In this document: positions 32,747 to 41,291 of the stretch, one piece after another
How positions within the stretch are numbered: position 1 is the first letter of the stretch
Layout of the letters: every line of letters begins with the position of its first letter
From: CBDUZS01 sp965371785
Lineage (GTDB): Bacteria > Fermentibacterota > Fermentibacteria > Fermentibacterales > JCC-6
NCBI GenBank assembly: GCA_965371785.1
Contig: CBDUZS010000002.1
Coordinates: forward strand, 9,829-73,828
Reading direction: 5' to 3'
Length of the DNA stretch: 64,000 nt
Notes under the pieces: generated by a model
The model's database searches: none
Seen by the model: the letters and a program-made list of their open reading frames with translations, nothing else
Told to the model about the DNA's origin: nothing
Made by a program: the position numbers and the translations under genes

Positions 32747-34954
32747 ATGCCGAAGCGCAAGAATAAACTGGTGATAATCGAGTCTCCGGGAAAAGCCAGG
32801 ACCCTTGTGAGTTATCTGGGGCCGGAATACGAGGTAATCGCTTCCGTCGGCCACGTGCGTGATCTGCCAAGGAACCGCATTGGTGTATCGGAGGAAAACG
32901 GCTTCAAGCCAACCTATACCGTGCTCCCCGAGCAGAGAAAAACGGTGGCCAGGCTCAAGAAGACAGCTTCCCGTTTCAAGACAATCTACCTTGCGGCCGA
33001 TCCGGACAGGGAAGGTGAAGCCATATGCTGGCACCTCTCCCAGCTTCTCGCTGGTGAGAACAGGGTGTTTCGGAGGCTGAGGTTCAACGCTGTCACTCGA
33101 AAGGCTGTTCTGGACGCAGTGAAGCATCCCAGCAGACTTGACATGGATCTGGTCGATGCCCAGCAGGCGAGAAGGGTAATGGACAGGCTGGTGGGTTACA
33201 GGGTGAGCCCCTACCTCTGGAGAACCATTGGCAAGGGCTTGAGCGCAGGACGAGTGCAGACGGTTGCCCTTAGATTGATCAGAGAGCGAGAGGACCACAT
33301 AGAAGCCTTTGTGCCACGGGAGTACTGGCCTGTGACTGCCGATTTCGATGTCGAAGGCGCAACGTTCAGGGGCAGCCTTGTAAGAGTGGACGGAGCCCCG
33401 GCAAACGGTGAGAAACACTCTCCCACGGACAGGGGAGAGGTCGACAGACTCCTTCCGAGGATCAGGAAGGCGGACTGGACCCTCTCATCGGTAGAAACAA
33501 AGACTCTCAACCGAAAACCGGGTCCCCCGTTCATAACTAGTACACTGCAGGCTGCTGCATCACAGCGCCTTTCGATGGCTCCCTCCAGGACCATGCGCTG
33601 CGCCCAGCAGCTCTACGAAGGGCTGCCTGCAGCAGGAGAAGCATCGACAGGACTCATCACTTACATGAGAACCGATTCGGTCAGGATAAGCTCTACGGCA
33701 ATATCCGATTGCCGTAAGTACATTTCTGCCACATGGGGTGAAGGCGCCACAGCGAAAAAACCAAGAAGGTTCCGAAGCTCGGGCGGCGCACAGGACGCTC
33801 ACGAAGCGATCAGGCCCGTAGATCCTTCACTTACACCGGATTCACTGAAAAGCACACTATCGAAGGACCAGCACCGTCTCTACGATCTCATCTGGAGGCG
33901 CTTCGTAGCCACTCAGATGCGAGATGCAGAGATAGAGCGAACGGTACTGTCGTTCCAGGGAGACGGGCTGGAATTCCATTGTTCAGGAGAACTGCTGACA
34001 GAGGACGGATTCACGGTGGTGGACCCTTCTCAGCTCAGGAAGGAAGCCATGCTCCCGAGCCGGCCTTCCAGAGGCAGAGCGGAATGCGTTGACGTTCAGA
34101 CGGAGCAGAAATTTACCTCTCCGTTACCCAGATTCACTGAAGCCGGTCTTGTCTCCGAGATGAAGAAAAAGGGCATCGGAAGACCATCTACGTACGTTTC
34201 CATCATATCCACGCTCAGGAAGAGGAAGTACATCGAATCCTCAGAGCGAAAGCTGCATCCGACCGAACTTGGTTCCACCGTTGTCAGACTTCTCATCGAG
34301 CTCTTTCCCCACATCTTCGAGATCGGTTTCACGGCCGAGATGGAGAAGCTCCTCGATTCGATTGCGAAGGGGAAGATGGGCTACACTGAAGCCCTCGAGA
34401 AGTTGAGTCTGCCGCTGACGTCATCACTCGAACTTGCTCTTACACGCCTGTCAGAAGTCAGGGACAGCCTTGCCGAGAAAAGTGACGAGAACTGCCCGAA
34501 ATGCGGACGTTCACTCGTCATCAAATGGGGACAATACGGCAAATTCTATGCCTGCACGGGATTCCCCGACTGCAGGTATACCGGACCGGTTGAAGCTCCC
34601 GATACCGCTCTTTTTGCCGACAGAGCCTGTCCGGTTTGCGGTGGTTCCCTGGTTCTCAGAAACGGCAGGTACGGAACCTATCTCTCCTGCATGAACTCAC
34701 CCGAATGCAAGCATTCCGAGCCGGTTCCGACCGGTGTTTCATGCCCGGCCGAGAACTGCTCCGGAGAACTCGTCGAGCGCAGGTCGAGAAAGGGAAAACA
34801 GTTCTTCTCCTGCAACAGGTACCCTCATTGCGACTACGCCCTCTGGAACAGACCAGTCGGCCGCACCTGTCCCAAGTGCGGTTTTCCGCTCCTCGAGAAG
34901 AGAGTGAAGGGAATCTACTGTCCGAGATGCAGAAAGAAGATAGAGGAGCCATAG
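32747..34954 (+). CDS. topA: DNA topoisomerase I
   Basis: A 735-residue type IA topoisomerase. The TOPRIM domain (KLVIIESPGKARTLVSYLG, AADPDREGEAICWHL) supplies the metal site. The active Tyr is at about 306 in TYMRTDS. Gate motifs follow (MKKKGIGRPSTYVSII). Four C-terminal Cys4-type zinc modules start near 575 (CPKCGRSL, CPVCGGSL, CPAENCSG, CPKCGFPL). It relaxes negative supercoils. It heads a conserved group of housekeeping genes, and xerC overlaps its end by 28 bases. AAGAGGGG precedes the ATG. Confidence 0.97.
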   Translation: MPKRKNKLVIIESPGKARTLVSYLGPEYEVIASVGHVRDLPRNRIGVSEENGFKPTYTVLPEQRKTVARLKKTASRFKTIYLAADPDREGEAICWHLSQLLAGENRVFRRLRFNAVTRKAVLDAVKHPSRLDMDLVDAQQARRVMDRLVGYRVSPYLWRTIGKGLSAGRVQTVALRLIREREDHIEAFVPREYWPVTADFDVEGATFRGSLVRVDGAPANGEKHSPTDRGEVDRLLPRIRKADWTLSSVETKTLNRKPGPPFITSTLQAAASQRLSMAPSRTMRCAQQLYEGLPAAGEASTGLITYMRTDSVRISSTAISDCRKYISATWGEGATAKKPRRFRSSGGAQDAHEAIRPVDPSLTPDSLKSTLSKDQHRLYDLIWRRFVATQMRDAEIERTVLSFQGDGLEFHCSGELLTEDGFTVVDPSQLRKEAMLPSRPSRGRAECVDVQTEQKFTSPLPRFTEAGLVSEMKKKGIGRPSTYVSIISTLRKRKYIESSERKLHPTELGSTVVRLLIELFPHIFEIGFTAEMEKLLDSIAKGKMGYTEALEKLSLPLTSSLELALTRLSEVRDSLAEKSDENCPKCGRSLVIKWGQYGKFYACTGFPDCRYTGPVEAPDTALFADRACPVCGGSLVLRNGRYGTYLSCMNSPECKHSEPVPTGVSCPAENCSGELVERRSRKGKQFFSCNRYPHCDYALWNRPVGRTCPKCGFPLLEKRVKGIYCPRCRKKIEEP

Positions 34955-35823
34955 AGGTTTTCTGCGATGACATGCTCCTGGGCAGAGGGCTCTCAACGCT
35001 CACTGTGAAGGCATACAGGACGGACCTGGAGAAATTTCACACATGGTGTGACGGGGAAGTAACAGATAACTTCACACTCCCGAAACTCCGGGGATTCATC
35101 AGGCACGAAACGACCAGGGGACTGGGATCAGGTTCCATATCCAGAACGATATCCGCGCTGAGGACGTTCAGCCGGTGGCTCATGGAAACCGGCAGACTCG
35201 ACAGCGATCCCGCAAGACTGCTGACCATGCCCCGGGTTCACAGGAACCTTCCCGGATTTCTCAGTATATCAGAGGTGACACAGGTCATAGAGAGCTATGA
35301 CACGTCCACACTTCTCGGGATGAGGAACCGGGCTCTGGTCGAGCTGCTCTACGGAACCGGTGTAAGGGCATCTGAAGCGGCATCGGTCATGCTCATGGAT
35401 CTGGACCTGAGCGGAAAACTGATGCGCGTACTCGGCAAGGGCAGGAGGGAGAGAGTACTTCCCGTAACGGGAAAAGCGATAGAAGCTCTGGAATCATGGC
35501 TTTCACGAAGAGGTGAATTACTCGGAACCTCAGAGGACCCGGGTACGGTGTTCATCAGCGTAAGGGGAAGGAAACTTGACCCCAGAGATGTTCGACGTAT
35601 TGTTGCCATCGGTGTGAAGAAAGCTGCCAGAGCGGCGGGAGCCACACCGCATACGTTCCGACACAGTTTTGCCACACATCTTCTGGACAGGGGAGCTGAT
35701 CTGAGAGCGGTACAGGACATGCTTGGCCACGCGAGTCTGTCTACAACACAGATTTATACACATCTTACCGCAGAGCGGCTCAGGAAAGCTTACAGGAAGG
35801 CACACCCCAGGGGGGAAGAGTGA
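34927..35823 (+). CDS. xerC: Tyrosine recombinase XerC/XerD-like
   Basis: A 298-residue tyrosine recombinase. The N-terminal core-binding domain reads EVFCDDMLLGRGLSTLTVKA. The catalytic domain has the first Arg in YGTGVRASEAA, Lys in GKGRRERVLP, the HTFRHSFATHLLD box and the nucleophile Tyr in HASLSTTQIYTHLT. The start at ATG 34927 gives the usual XerC length and overlaps topA; its ribosome-binding site is weak, so ATG 34972 is an alternative. Role: resolving chromosome dimers at dif. The order topA-xerC-hslV-hslU is the widely conserved one, which favours XerC over a mobile-element integrase. Confidence 0.9.
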   Translation: MQKEDRGAIEVFCDDMLLGRGLSTLTVKAYRTDLEKFHTWCDGEVTDNFTLPKLRGFIRHETTRGLGSGSISRTISALRTFSRWLMETGRLDSDPARLLTMPRVHRNLPGFLSISEVTQVIESYDTSTLLGMRNRALVELLYGTGVRASEAASVMLMDLDLSGKLMRVLGKGRRERVLPVTGKAIEALESWLSRRGELLGTSEDPGTVFISVRGRKLDPRDVRRIVAIGVKKAARAAGATPHTFRHSFATHLLDRGADLRAVQDMLGHASLSTTQIYTHLTAERLRKAYRKAHPRGEE

Positions 35824-38800
35824 AAACAGAAGGACTTCTCGATTCTGACAGGAAAACGGTTCGAACGGATCGGCTACTCGTTCTGCTCACTGCCCTGATA
35901 GCCGCAGCTGTCTACATGTCAACGCTCGCATCCACGGTCAGCTTCTGGGACAGCGGGGAATACATTACATGTTCATGGGTTGCAGGAGTTCCTCATCCTC
36001 CGGGTGTACCGCTTTTCGTTCTCAGCGGAAGGTTCAGCACGCTGCTCTTCTCATTCCTTCCCTCGATAGCCCAGAGAGTCAACCTGCTCTGCGCTCTTTC
36101 AGGCGTGATATCCATTGCCCTCGTATCCCGGCTCGTTCAGCGCTGGGCGCATCGGATGGGTTTCTCCTCCTCTACTTACAGACCCATGTCGATGCTTGCA
36201 GGTCTCCTTTCGGCATTCAGCTACAGTGTCTGGAGGAACAACAACGGCACTGAAACCTATGCGGTGGCACTTCTTCTTTCGATGATCATTCTCTGGGTTT
36301 TCGACCTCTGGCTTGTCCGGAGATCGCATGACCAGCCGGCAGGCAGACTGCTCCTGCTCCTGGGATATCTCATAACACTGTCCATAGCAAACCATCTCAG
36401 TGCGCTGATAGTCGTTGCGCCAATCACTCTTGTGTACGTTCACTACGCGGTCAGAAAGAAGACCAGGAGCTGGATGAAGCCAGGATTCGTTCTGACTTTC
36501 ATTGGACTCATGGTCCTTGCGTTCAGCATCCACCTCTACATGCCTATCAGAGCGGTCCAGGGACCCGAGATCAACGAAACGAACCCAGGCCAGTGGGAAT
36601 CCTTCAGACAGGCCCTTGCAAGGGAGCAGTACGGTCAGGTCTCGATCTTCAGCAGGAAGGGTCCGTTCGGGGAGCAGCTGGCCCTCTACATGGAGTACCT
36701 GTCATGGCAGACGGGCAGGCCATCTGCATGGAACAGCCTCCTGGGCCGGGGAGGCCAGAGGATCGGAACGGTCATCTGGGTTCTTCTTATGGCAGGTGTC
36801 GTCTACGGACTCATTACGCTTGGAGCCAGGCGGCCCGATTTGCTCCTGTTGATAGGATTCACATTCCTCATGGCCAGCTTTGCGTTCGTGGTGTATCTGA
36901 ATTTCAAGACCGGACCCGAGGGCACTTCTGCAGGGGAAGTGCGGGAAAGGGATTACTTCTTTGGTGCATCCTTCGTTTTCTTTGCCATGCTGGCTTCCAT
37001 CGGACTCGTCTCCGCTCTCAGGGAGCTCATCAGAAAAAGGAGGAGGAGGTACATCTGGGCTCTGATGCTGATTCCCGCAGTCAGCCTTGCCGTGAATTAC
37101 CATCGATGCGACCGATCTGGTGATTTCATTGCCCACGACTACGGTGTTAACCTGCTCGAATCCTGCAGTGAAGGCGCCGTACTCATCACCAACGGCGACA
37201 ACGATACTTTCCCGCTCTGGTTTGCCCAGGGCGTTCTGGGTGTCAGGAGAGACGTGATCGTGAGCAATCTCAGCCTCATGAACACTCCATGGTATACAGA
37301 GCAGCTTATCGAGCGCGATTCCCTGCTCCTGAGCTACGGCGCAACCGATCTCGTGGACTCCCTCCGGGCGATATTCATCTGGGGCCCCGATTTCTTCCAT
37401 GTCGGGGCCGAAGCCCTTCCGGAATGGAGCAACGCCGATAATCTCGTACTCAGGTCTACATTCGATCAGAAATGGCCATGGGCTGTCATATCCGAAGAAT
37501 TTGCCGCAGTTGTACCCAACATGGGGCTGGGGTCACAGGGAGCGGTTCCAATGCAGGATCTTCTGCTCTTCGACATGATCAGCAATCAGTCCGTCCACGG
37601 GAGAGACATATACTTTGCCGGAACGGTTGCCACCGACAACAGGGCCTACTTCCAGGATTACCTCGAAATGGAGGGCATAGCTTTTCACCTGGTCGATCAC
37701 CCCGTCATCGAGGCAGTCAATTCTGAACGCGGCTGGGATCTCCTTGACAGCTACCAGTACACGGGACTCGACGATCCTGACGTATTCAAGGGCGATCAGG
37801 CCAGACAGCTGGCCAGGAATTACGTTTCGGCCTGTCACAGGCTTGCCTACCATCATATCGCAGCCGGTGAGCCCGAACAGGTAGCCAGGGCTCTCCAGAT
37901 GGCAGAACAGATCATGATCACCATGCAGGATGAATGGCACCAGATACTTCCCCAGCAGTCCCTTATAGAGGCAAGGCTTGTCGATGGTCTATATGGTCCG
38001 CAAGCCGCAATCGACACGATTTTCCTCCGCGCAGACAAGGTTTCTGCCTGGGCCAGCCGGACTGGAAACACCAGGATGGCAGGCGCCGCGATGGGCCTGG
38101 TGCAGATTTCCGAGGAGTTTCAGCAGGAACAGGCTTTCAGAGAGGTTATCGCGGATCTGGATAACGGATCCGTGGCCTCGGCCTGGCTTCGAATCGAAGT
38201 CGATCTCTCCTTCGGGAACTTCATCTCGGCCTGGAACGTCTACGCAGAGCTCGAAAGGGATCACCCGGACGATCCATTGCTGCCTCTCGTAGGCGACTTC
38301 CTCGAAACCGCAGCTTCCGGAATGAGTATTCATACGCGCCTGAACCTGACGAGAAGCGCTGTATTCACCGTTTTCGAATTCTACGACCAGGAAGTCCAGG
38401 ACAGGTTCGTATGGACCGAAGAGATAGAACTCGAGCCGGTTCTCATGGCGGTCACGTCACACCTGGCGGAAGGCAGAATTCTGCCCGGCTGCGCGGCCGG
38501 GCTTCTACTCGCCGAGAGAATAGCCGACCCCTACGAACGCGGCATGGTCGGCAGCTACATCGAATGGATTCTTTCCGAGCCCGACGGAGCGGTTGAACTT
38601 GCCGTCTGGTTCCTCCTAGAAGGAAACAGATCATCCTGGGAATCGGTTGCCTGGCAGAGCATTCGAGTCGGCAACTACCCACTTGGATGGCTGGCTCTGA
38701 GTCTTTCCGGAAGTACTTCCACGGAAGCTCTGGAGAGTCTTCTCCACTCTCCTGACGCCTATCTGAACGGCATGCCGGAACCGGGCATGGCCAGAGGCGT

Positions 38801-38834
38801 CTACTCGTGGACGAACGCATTGATTGGAGACTGA
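35820..38834 (+). CDS. DUF2723 (TMEM260-like) membrane protein
   Basis: A 1004-residue protein starting at GTG 35820 (GTGA overlap). The first ~430 residues hold about ten transmembrane helices and the DUF2723 opening: STVSFWDSGEYITCSWVAGV, HPPGVPLFVL, and YSVWRNNNGTETYAVAL. The remaining ~570 residues are soluble, with LITNGDNDTFPLWFAQGVLG and a helical repeat-like C-terminus. DUF2723 is a GT-C-type family; the human member TMEM260 is an O-mannosyltransferase. Surface protein glycosylation is a reasonable inference. It splits the usual xerC-hslV neighbours. Confidence 0.85.
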   Translation: MKTEGLLDSDRKTVRTDRLLVLLTALIAAAVYMSTLASTVSFWDSGEYITCSWVAGVPHPPGVPLFVLSGRFSTLLFSFLPSIAQRVNLLCALSGVISIALVSRLVQRWAHRMGFSSSTYRPMSMLAGLLSAFSYSVWRNNNGTETYAVALLLSMIILWVFDLWLVRRSHDQPAGRLLLLLGYLITLSIANHLSALIVVAPITLVYVHYAVRKKTRSWMKPGFVLTFIGLMVLAFSIHLYMPIRAVQGPEINETNPGQWESFRQALAREQYGQVSIFSRKGPFGEQLALYMEYLSWQTGRPSAWNSLLGRGGQRIGTVIWVLLMAGVVYGLITLGARRPDLLLLIGFTFLMASFAFVVYLNFKTGPEGTSAGEVRERDYFFGASFVFFAMLASIGLVSALRELIRKRRRRYIWALMLIPAVSLAVNYHRCDRSGDFIAHDYGVNLLESCSEGAVLITNGDNDTFPLWFAQGVLGVRRDVIVSNLSLMNTPWYTEQLIERDSLLLSYGATDLVDSLRAIFIWGPDFFHVGAEALPEWSNADNLVLRSTFDQKWPWAVISEEFAAVVPNMGLGSQGAVPMQDLLLFDMISNQSVHGRDIYFAGTVATDNRAYFQDYLEMEGIAFHLVDHPVIEAVNSERGWDLLDSYQYTGLDDPDVFKGDQARQLARNYVSACHRLAYHHIAAGEPEQVARALQMAEQIMITMQDEWHQILPQQSLIEARLVDGLYGPQAAIDTIFLRADKVSAWASRTGNTRMAGAAMGLVQISEEFQQEQAFREVIADLDNGSVASAWLRIEVDLSFGNFISAWNVYAELERDHPDDPLLPLVGDFLETAASGMSIHTRLNLTRSAVFTVFEFYDQEVQDRFVWTEEIELEPVLMAVTSHLAEGRILPGCAAGLLLAERIADPYERGMVGSYIEWILSEPDGAVELAVWFLLEGNRSSWESVAWQSIRVGNYPLGWLALSLSGSTSTEALESLLHSPDAYLNGMPEPGMARGVYSWTNALIGD

Positions 38835-38835
38835 C

Positions 38836-39369
38836 TTGAAAATACATGCCACGACGGTAATAGGCATCGTGAGAAACGGCAGGGCCGCAATGGCTGCCGA
38901 CGGCCAGGTTACGCTTGGCGACACCATCGTAAAGAATACCGCAATGAAGATAAGGAAACTGAGTAACGGAAGTGTACTGGTAGGATTTTCCGGTACCGGG
39001 GCGGATGCATTTGCGCTGGTCGAAAGACTCGAAGAAAAACTCGAGGCGTTCAGGGGGAATCTCCCGAGGGCAGCGGTCGAACTGGCCAGGGAATGGAGAT
39101 CGGACAAGTACCTGAGAGAGCTCAACGCTCTTCTTGCGGCAATCGACAAGAACCATTCCCTCCTGATCGGAGGTTCAGGTGAAGTCGTCGAAGCCCCGGA
39201 CGGAATAGTAAGCGTCGGATCGGGCCATGCATATGCCCTGGCTGCAGCCAGAGCGCTGGACACACATACGAACATGACCCCTGCAAGAATCGCAAAGGAA
39301 AGCATTGCCATAGCCTGCGACATCTGTATCTACACCGGGGGAGACATCCAGGTGGAGGAAATATGCTGA
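38836..39369 (+). CDS. hslV: ATP-dependent protease proteolytic subunit HslV
   Basis: A 177-residue threonine protease. TTG 38836 is chosen because GGAG lies six bases upstream and it gives the usual short propeptide, MKIHA, before the catalytic Thr (HATTVIGI). The family motifs AAMAADGQVTLGDTIVKN, GFSGTGADAFAL and IAIACDICIYTGG are clear. HslV forms a double hexamer capped by HslU. It overlaps hslU by seven bases. Confidence 0.96.
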   Translation: MKIHATTVIGIVRNGRAAMAADGQVTLGDTIVKNTAMKIRKLSNGSVLVGFSGTGADAFALVERLEEKLEAFRGNLPRAAVELAREWRSDKYLRELNALLAAIDKNHSLLIGGSGEVVEAPDGIVSVGSGHAYALAAARALDTHTNMTPARIAKESIAIACDICIYTGGDIQVEEIC

Positions 39370-40682
39370 AGGCCGACAAGCTTACACCCGTTGAGATAGT
39401 GCATTGGCTCGATCGACACGTCATCGGTCAGGCCGAAGCTAAGCGCACCGTGTCCATTTCTCTGAGGAACCGCTACAGGAGACGCCTGGTCGAAGAGCCT
39501 ATGCGCTCTGAGATCTACCCCAGTAACCTGATCATGATGGGACCCACGGGTATAGGAAAAACTGAGATCGCCAGAAGACTTGCCACCCTTGTTGGCGCAC
39601 CGTTCGTGAAGGTCGAGGCCACGAAGTACACCGAGACTGGCTACGTCGGACGGGATGTGGAGGGTATTGTGCGAGATCTCGTAAGACAGGCCGTGAACCT
39701 GGCAGCGAGACATACCAGGAGCAGTAGGAAGGAGGACGCACAGAAGTCCTCTACGAGGAGACTGCTCGGTGTGCTCAGGAAGAACGGATACGAGAACCTT
39801 GCCGACCCCGAACTCAAGCGCCTTCTCGATTCAGGGAAACTGGACCATGTCGAGCTGGAGCTCTTTCTGACAGACGACATTGCCAGACTCGAGATATTCC
39901 CGATGATTCCAGGTGCCGGCTTCGACTCCACCGCGGGAGAAAACCTCAAGAAGGTGCTGGGAAAGATGATGGGCGGGAAAAGGAAAAGGACAACTCTCAA
40001 GGTTACGGAAGCAAGGGAGAAGCTCTTCGAAGAGGAGATGGGAAGGCTTCTGGACTCCGACGATTACATCGACAGAGGACTCGAGCTCGCCCAGGAAGAG
40101 GGAATCATCTTCATCGACGAAATCGACAAGATCATTGGCTCAGAAGGCGGGAGTGGTCCCGATGTGTCTCGCCTGGGTGTCCAGAGGGATCTCCTGCCGC
40201 TTGTCGAGGGTTCAACGGTGCAGACGCGTTACGGTCCGGTCAGAACCGATCACATCCTTTTCATTGCAGCAGGCGCGTTTCATGGGTCCAGCCCATCGGA
40301 TCTCATACCCGAGCTCCAGGGACGTTTTCCTCTGAGGGTCTCACTGGACCCTCTCAGCGAGGAGGATCTCTTCAGGATACTCACTGAACCCGAGAGCTGT
40401 CTTCTGAGGCAGTACACATGCCTTCTCGAATCAGACGGTGTCGCGCTAAGGCTCGACAGGGGGGCATCACGAGAGGTTGCATCGGTTGCCAAAAGACTCA
40501 ACGAGGCAACGGAGGACATCGGGGCCAGGAGGCTCAGACCGGTTCTGACATACCTGTTGGATGAGTATCTCTTTGGCGCACCTGATCTTGTACGCGGGAA
40601 GGTCAGGATAACGAAAGCGATATCCAGGGCTCGCCTTTCGGGGCTTGTTGAAACCTCCAATGAAGGCAATTATATACTCTGA
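39363..40682 (+). CDS. hslU: ATP-dependent protease ATPase subunit HslU
   Basis: A 439-residue AAA+ unfoldase starting at ATG 39363 behind GGAGGAA. N-terminal TPVEIVHWLDRHVIGQAEAK is the HslU/ClpX signature. Walker A GPTGIGKTE, pore loop TGYVGRDVE, Walker B IIFIDEIDKI and sensor regions are present, with the family's I-domain insertion in between. It unfolds and feeds substrates to HslV. The C-terminal SNEGNYIL matches the HslU tail that docks between HslV subunits. Confidence 0.97.
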   Translation: MLKADKLTPVEIVHWLDRHVIGQAEAKRTVSISLRNRYRRRLVEEPMRSEIYPSNLIMMGPTGIGKTEIARRLATLVGAPFVKVEATKYTETGYVGRDVEGIVRDLVRQAVNLAARHTRSSRKEDAQKSSTRRLLGVLRKNGYENLADPELKRLLDSGKLDHVELELFLTDDIARLEIFPMIPGAGFDSTAGENLKKVLGKMMGGKRKRTTLKVTEAREKLFEEEMGRLLDSDDYIDRGLELAQEEGIIFIDEIDKIIGSEGGSGPDVSRLGVQRDLLPLVEGSTVQTRYGPVRTDHILFIAAGAFHGSSPSDLIPELQGRFPLRVSLDPLSEEDLFRILTEPESCLLRQYTCLLESDGVALRLDRGASREVASVAKRLNEATEDIGARRLRPVLTYLLDEYLFGAPDLVRGKVRITKAISRARLSGLVETSNEGNYIL

Positions 40683-40712
40683 CTCAGGCATCGGTTGAAC
40701 ACTGGAGATGGT

Positions 40713-41291
40713 ATGCACAGATCGGGAAACGAAGTTGCCTACAAGATCGTATTCTACGGTCCGGGTCTTTCCGGAAAAACGACAAACCTCAGGGGAATCA
40801 GGGATTTCATAGCTCCGGAGAACCGCGGTCGCCTGGTCACGCTCTGCACGCGGGGTGAGAGAACCGTGTTCTTCGATTTCCTTCCGATCAACTTCGCAAA
40901 CATTGCCGGAACCCGGATCAAGCTGCATCTCTACTCCGTACCCGGCCAGGCCTACTACGCGCTCAGCCGTCGTGTGATACTCGATGGCGTCGACGGGCTC
41001 GTCTTCGTGGCCGACAGCCAGTTGGAAAGGTCCGATGCCAATCTCGACACGATGGACGATCTCGATCACAACCTGCAGTCGTACGGGCTCAGACTCCAGA
41101 GCATCCCACTTGTCCTCCAGTTCAACAAACGCGATCTTCCGGGAATAACTGACGTCGAAACCATGAACATGGATCTCAACAGGAATGGCTGGCCAACCGT
41201 CGAATCGGTTGCACTCGGAGGTCATGGTCCCGCCGAAACCCTCAAAATCATCTCCGCTATCATGGCCAGACGTCATGTCAGCAAGGGCTGA
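40713..41291 (+). CDS. MglA-family small GTPase (second copy)
   Basis: A 192-residue GTPase starting at ATG 40713 with GGAG five bases upstream. G1 is GPGLSGKTTN at 16-25, then the DFLPINF insertion, SVPGQAYY in place of DxxG and FNKRDLPG for G4. It is clearly related to the protein at 30.6 kb but differs at most variable positions, so it is an older paralogue rather than a recent duplicate. It follows hslU by 30 bases and overlaps the STT3-like gene by 17. No roadblock partner is adjacent. Polarity or export-site control is inferred from the family. Confidence 0.9.
   Translation: MHRSGNEVAYKIVFYGPGLSGKTTNLRGIRDFIAPENRGRLVTLCTRGERTVFFDFLPINFANIAGTRIKLHLYSVPGQAYYALSRRVILDGVDGLVFVADSQLERSDANLDTMDDLDHNLQSYGLRLQSIPLVLQFNKRDLPGITDVETMNMDLNRNGWPTVESVALGGHGPAETLKIISAIMARRHVSKG

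Noticed and set aside
34927..35823. Integrase of a mobile element
   Set aside because: The tyrosine recombinase is the usual XerC length, sits in the conserved topA-xerC-hslVU order, and no attachment sites or other mobile genes are near.
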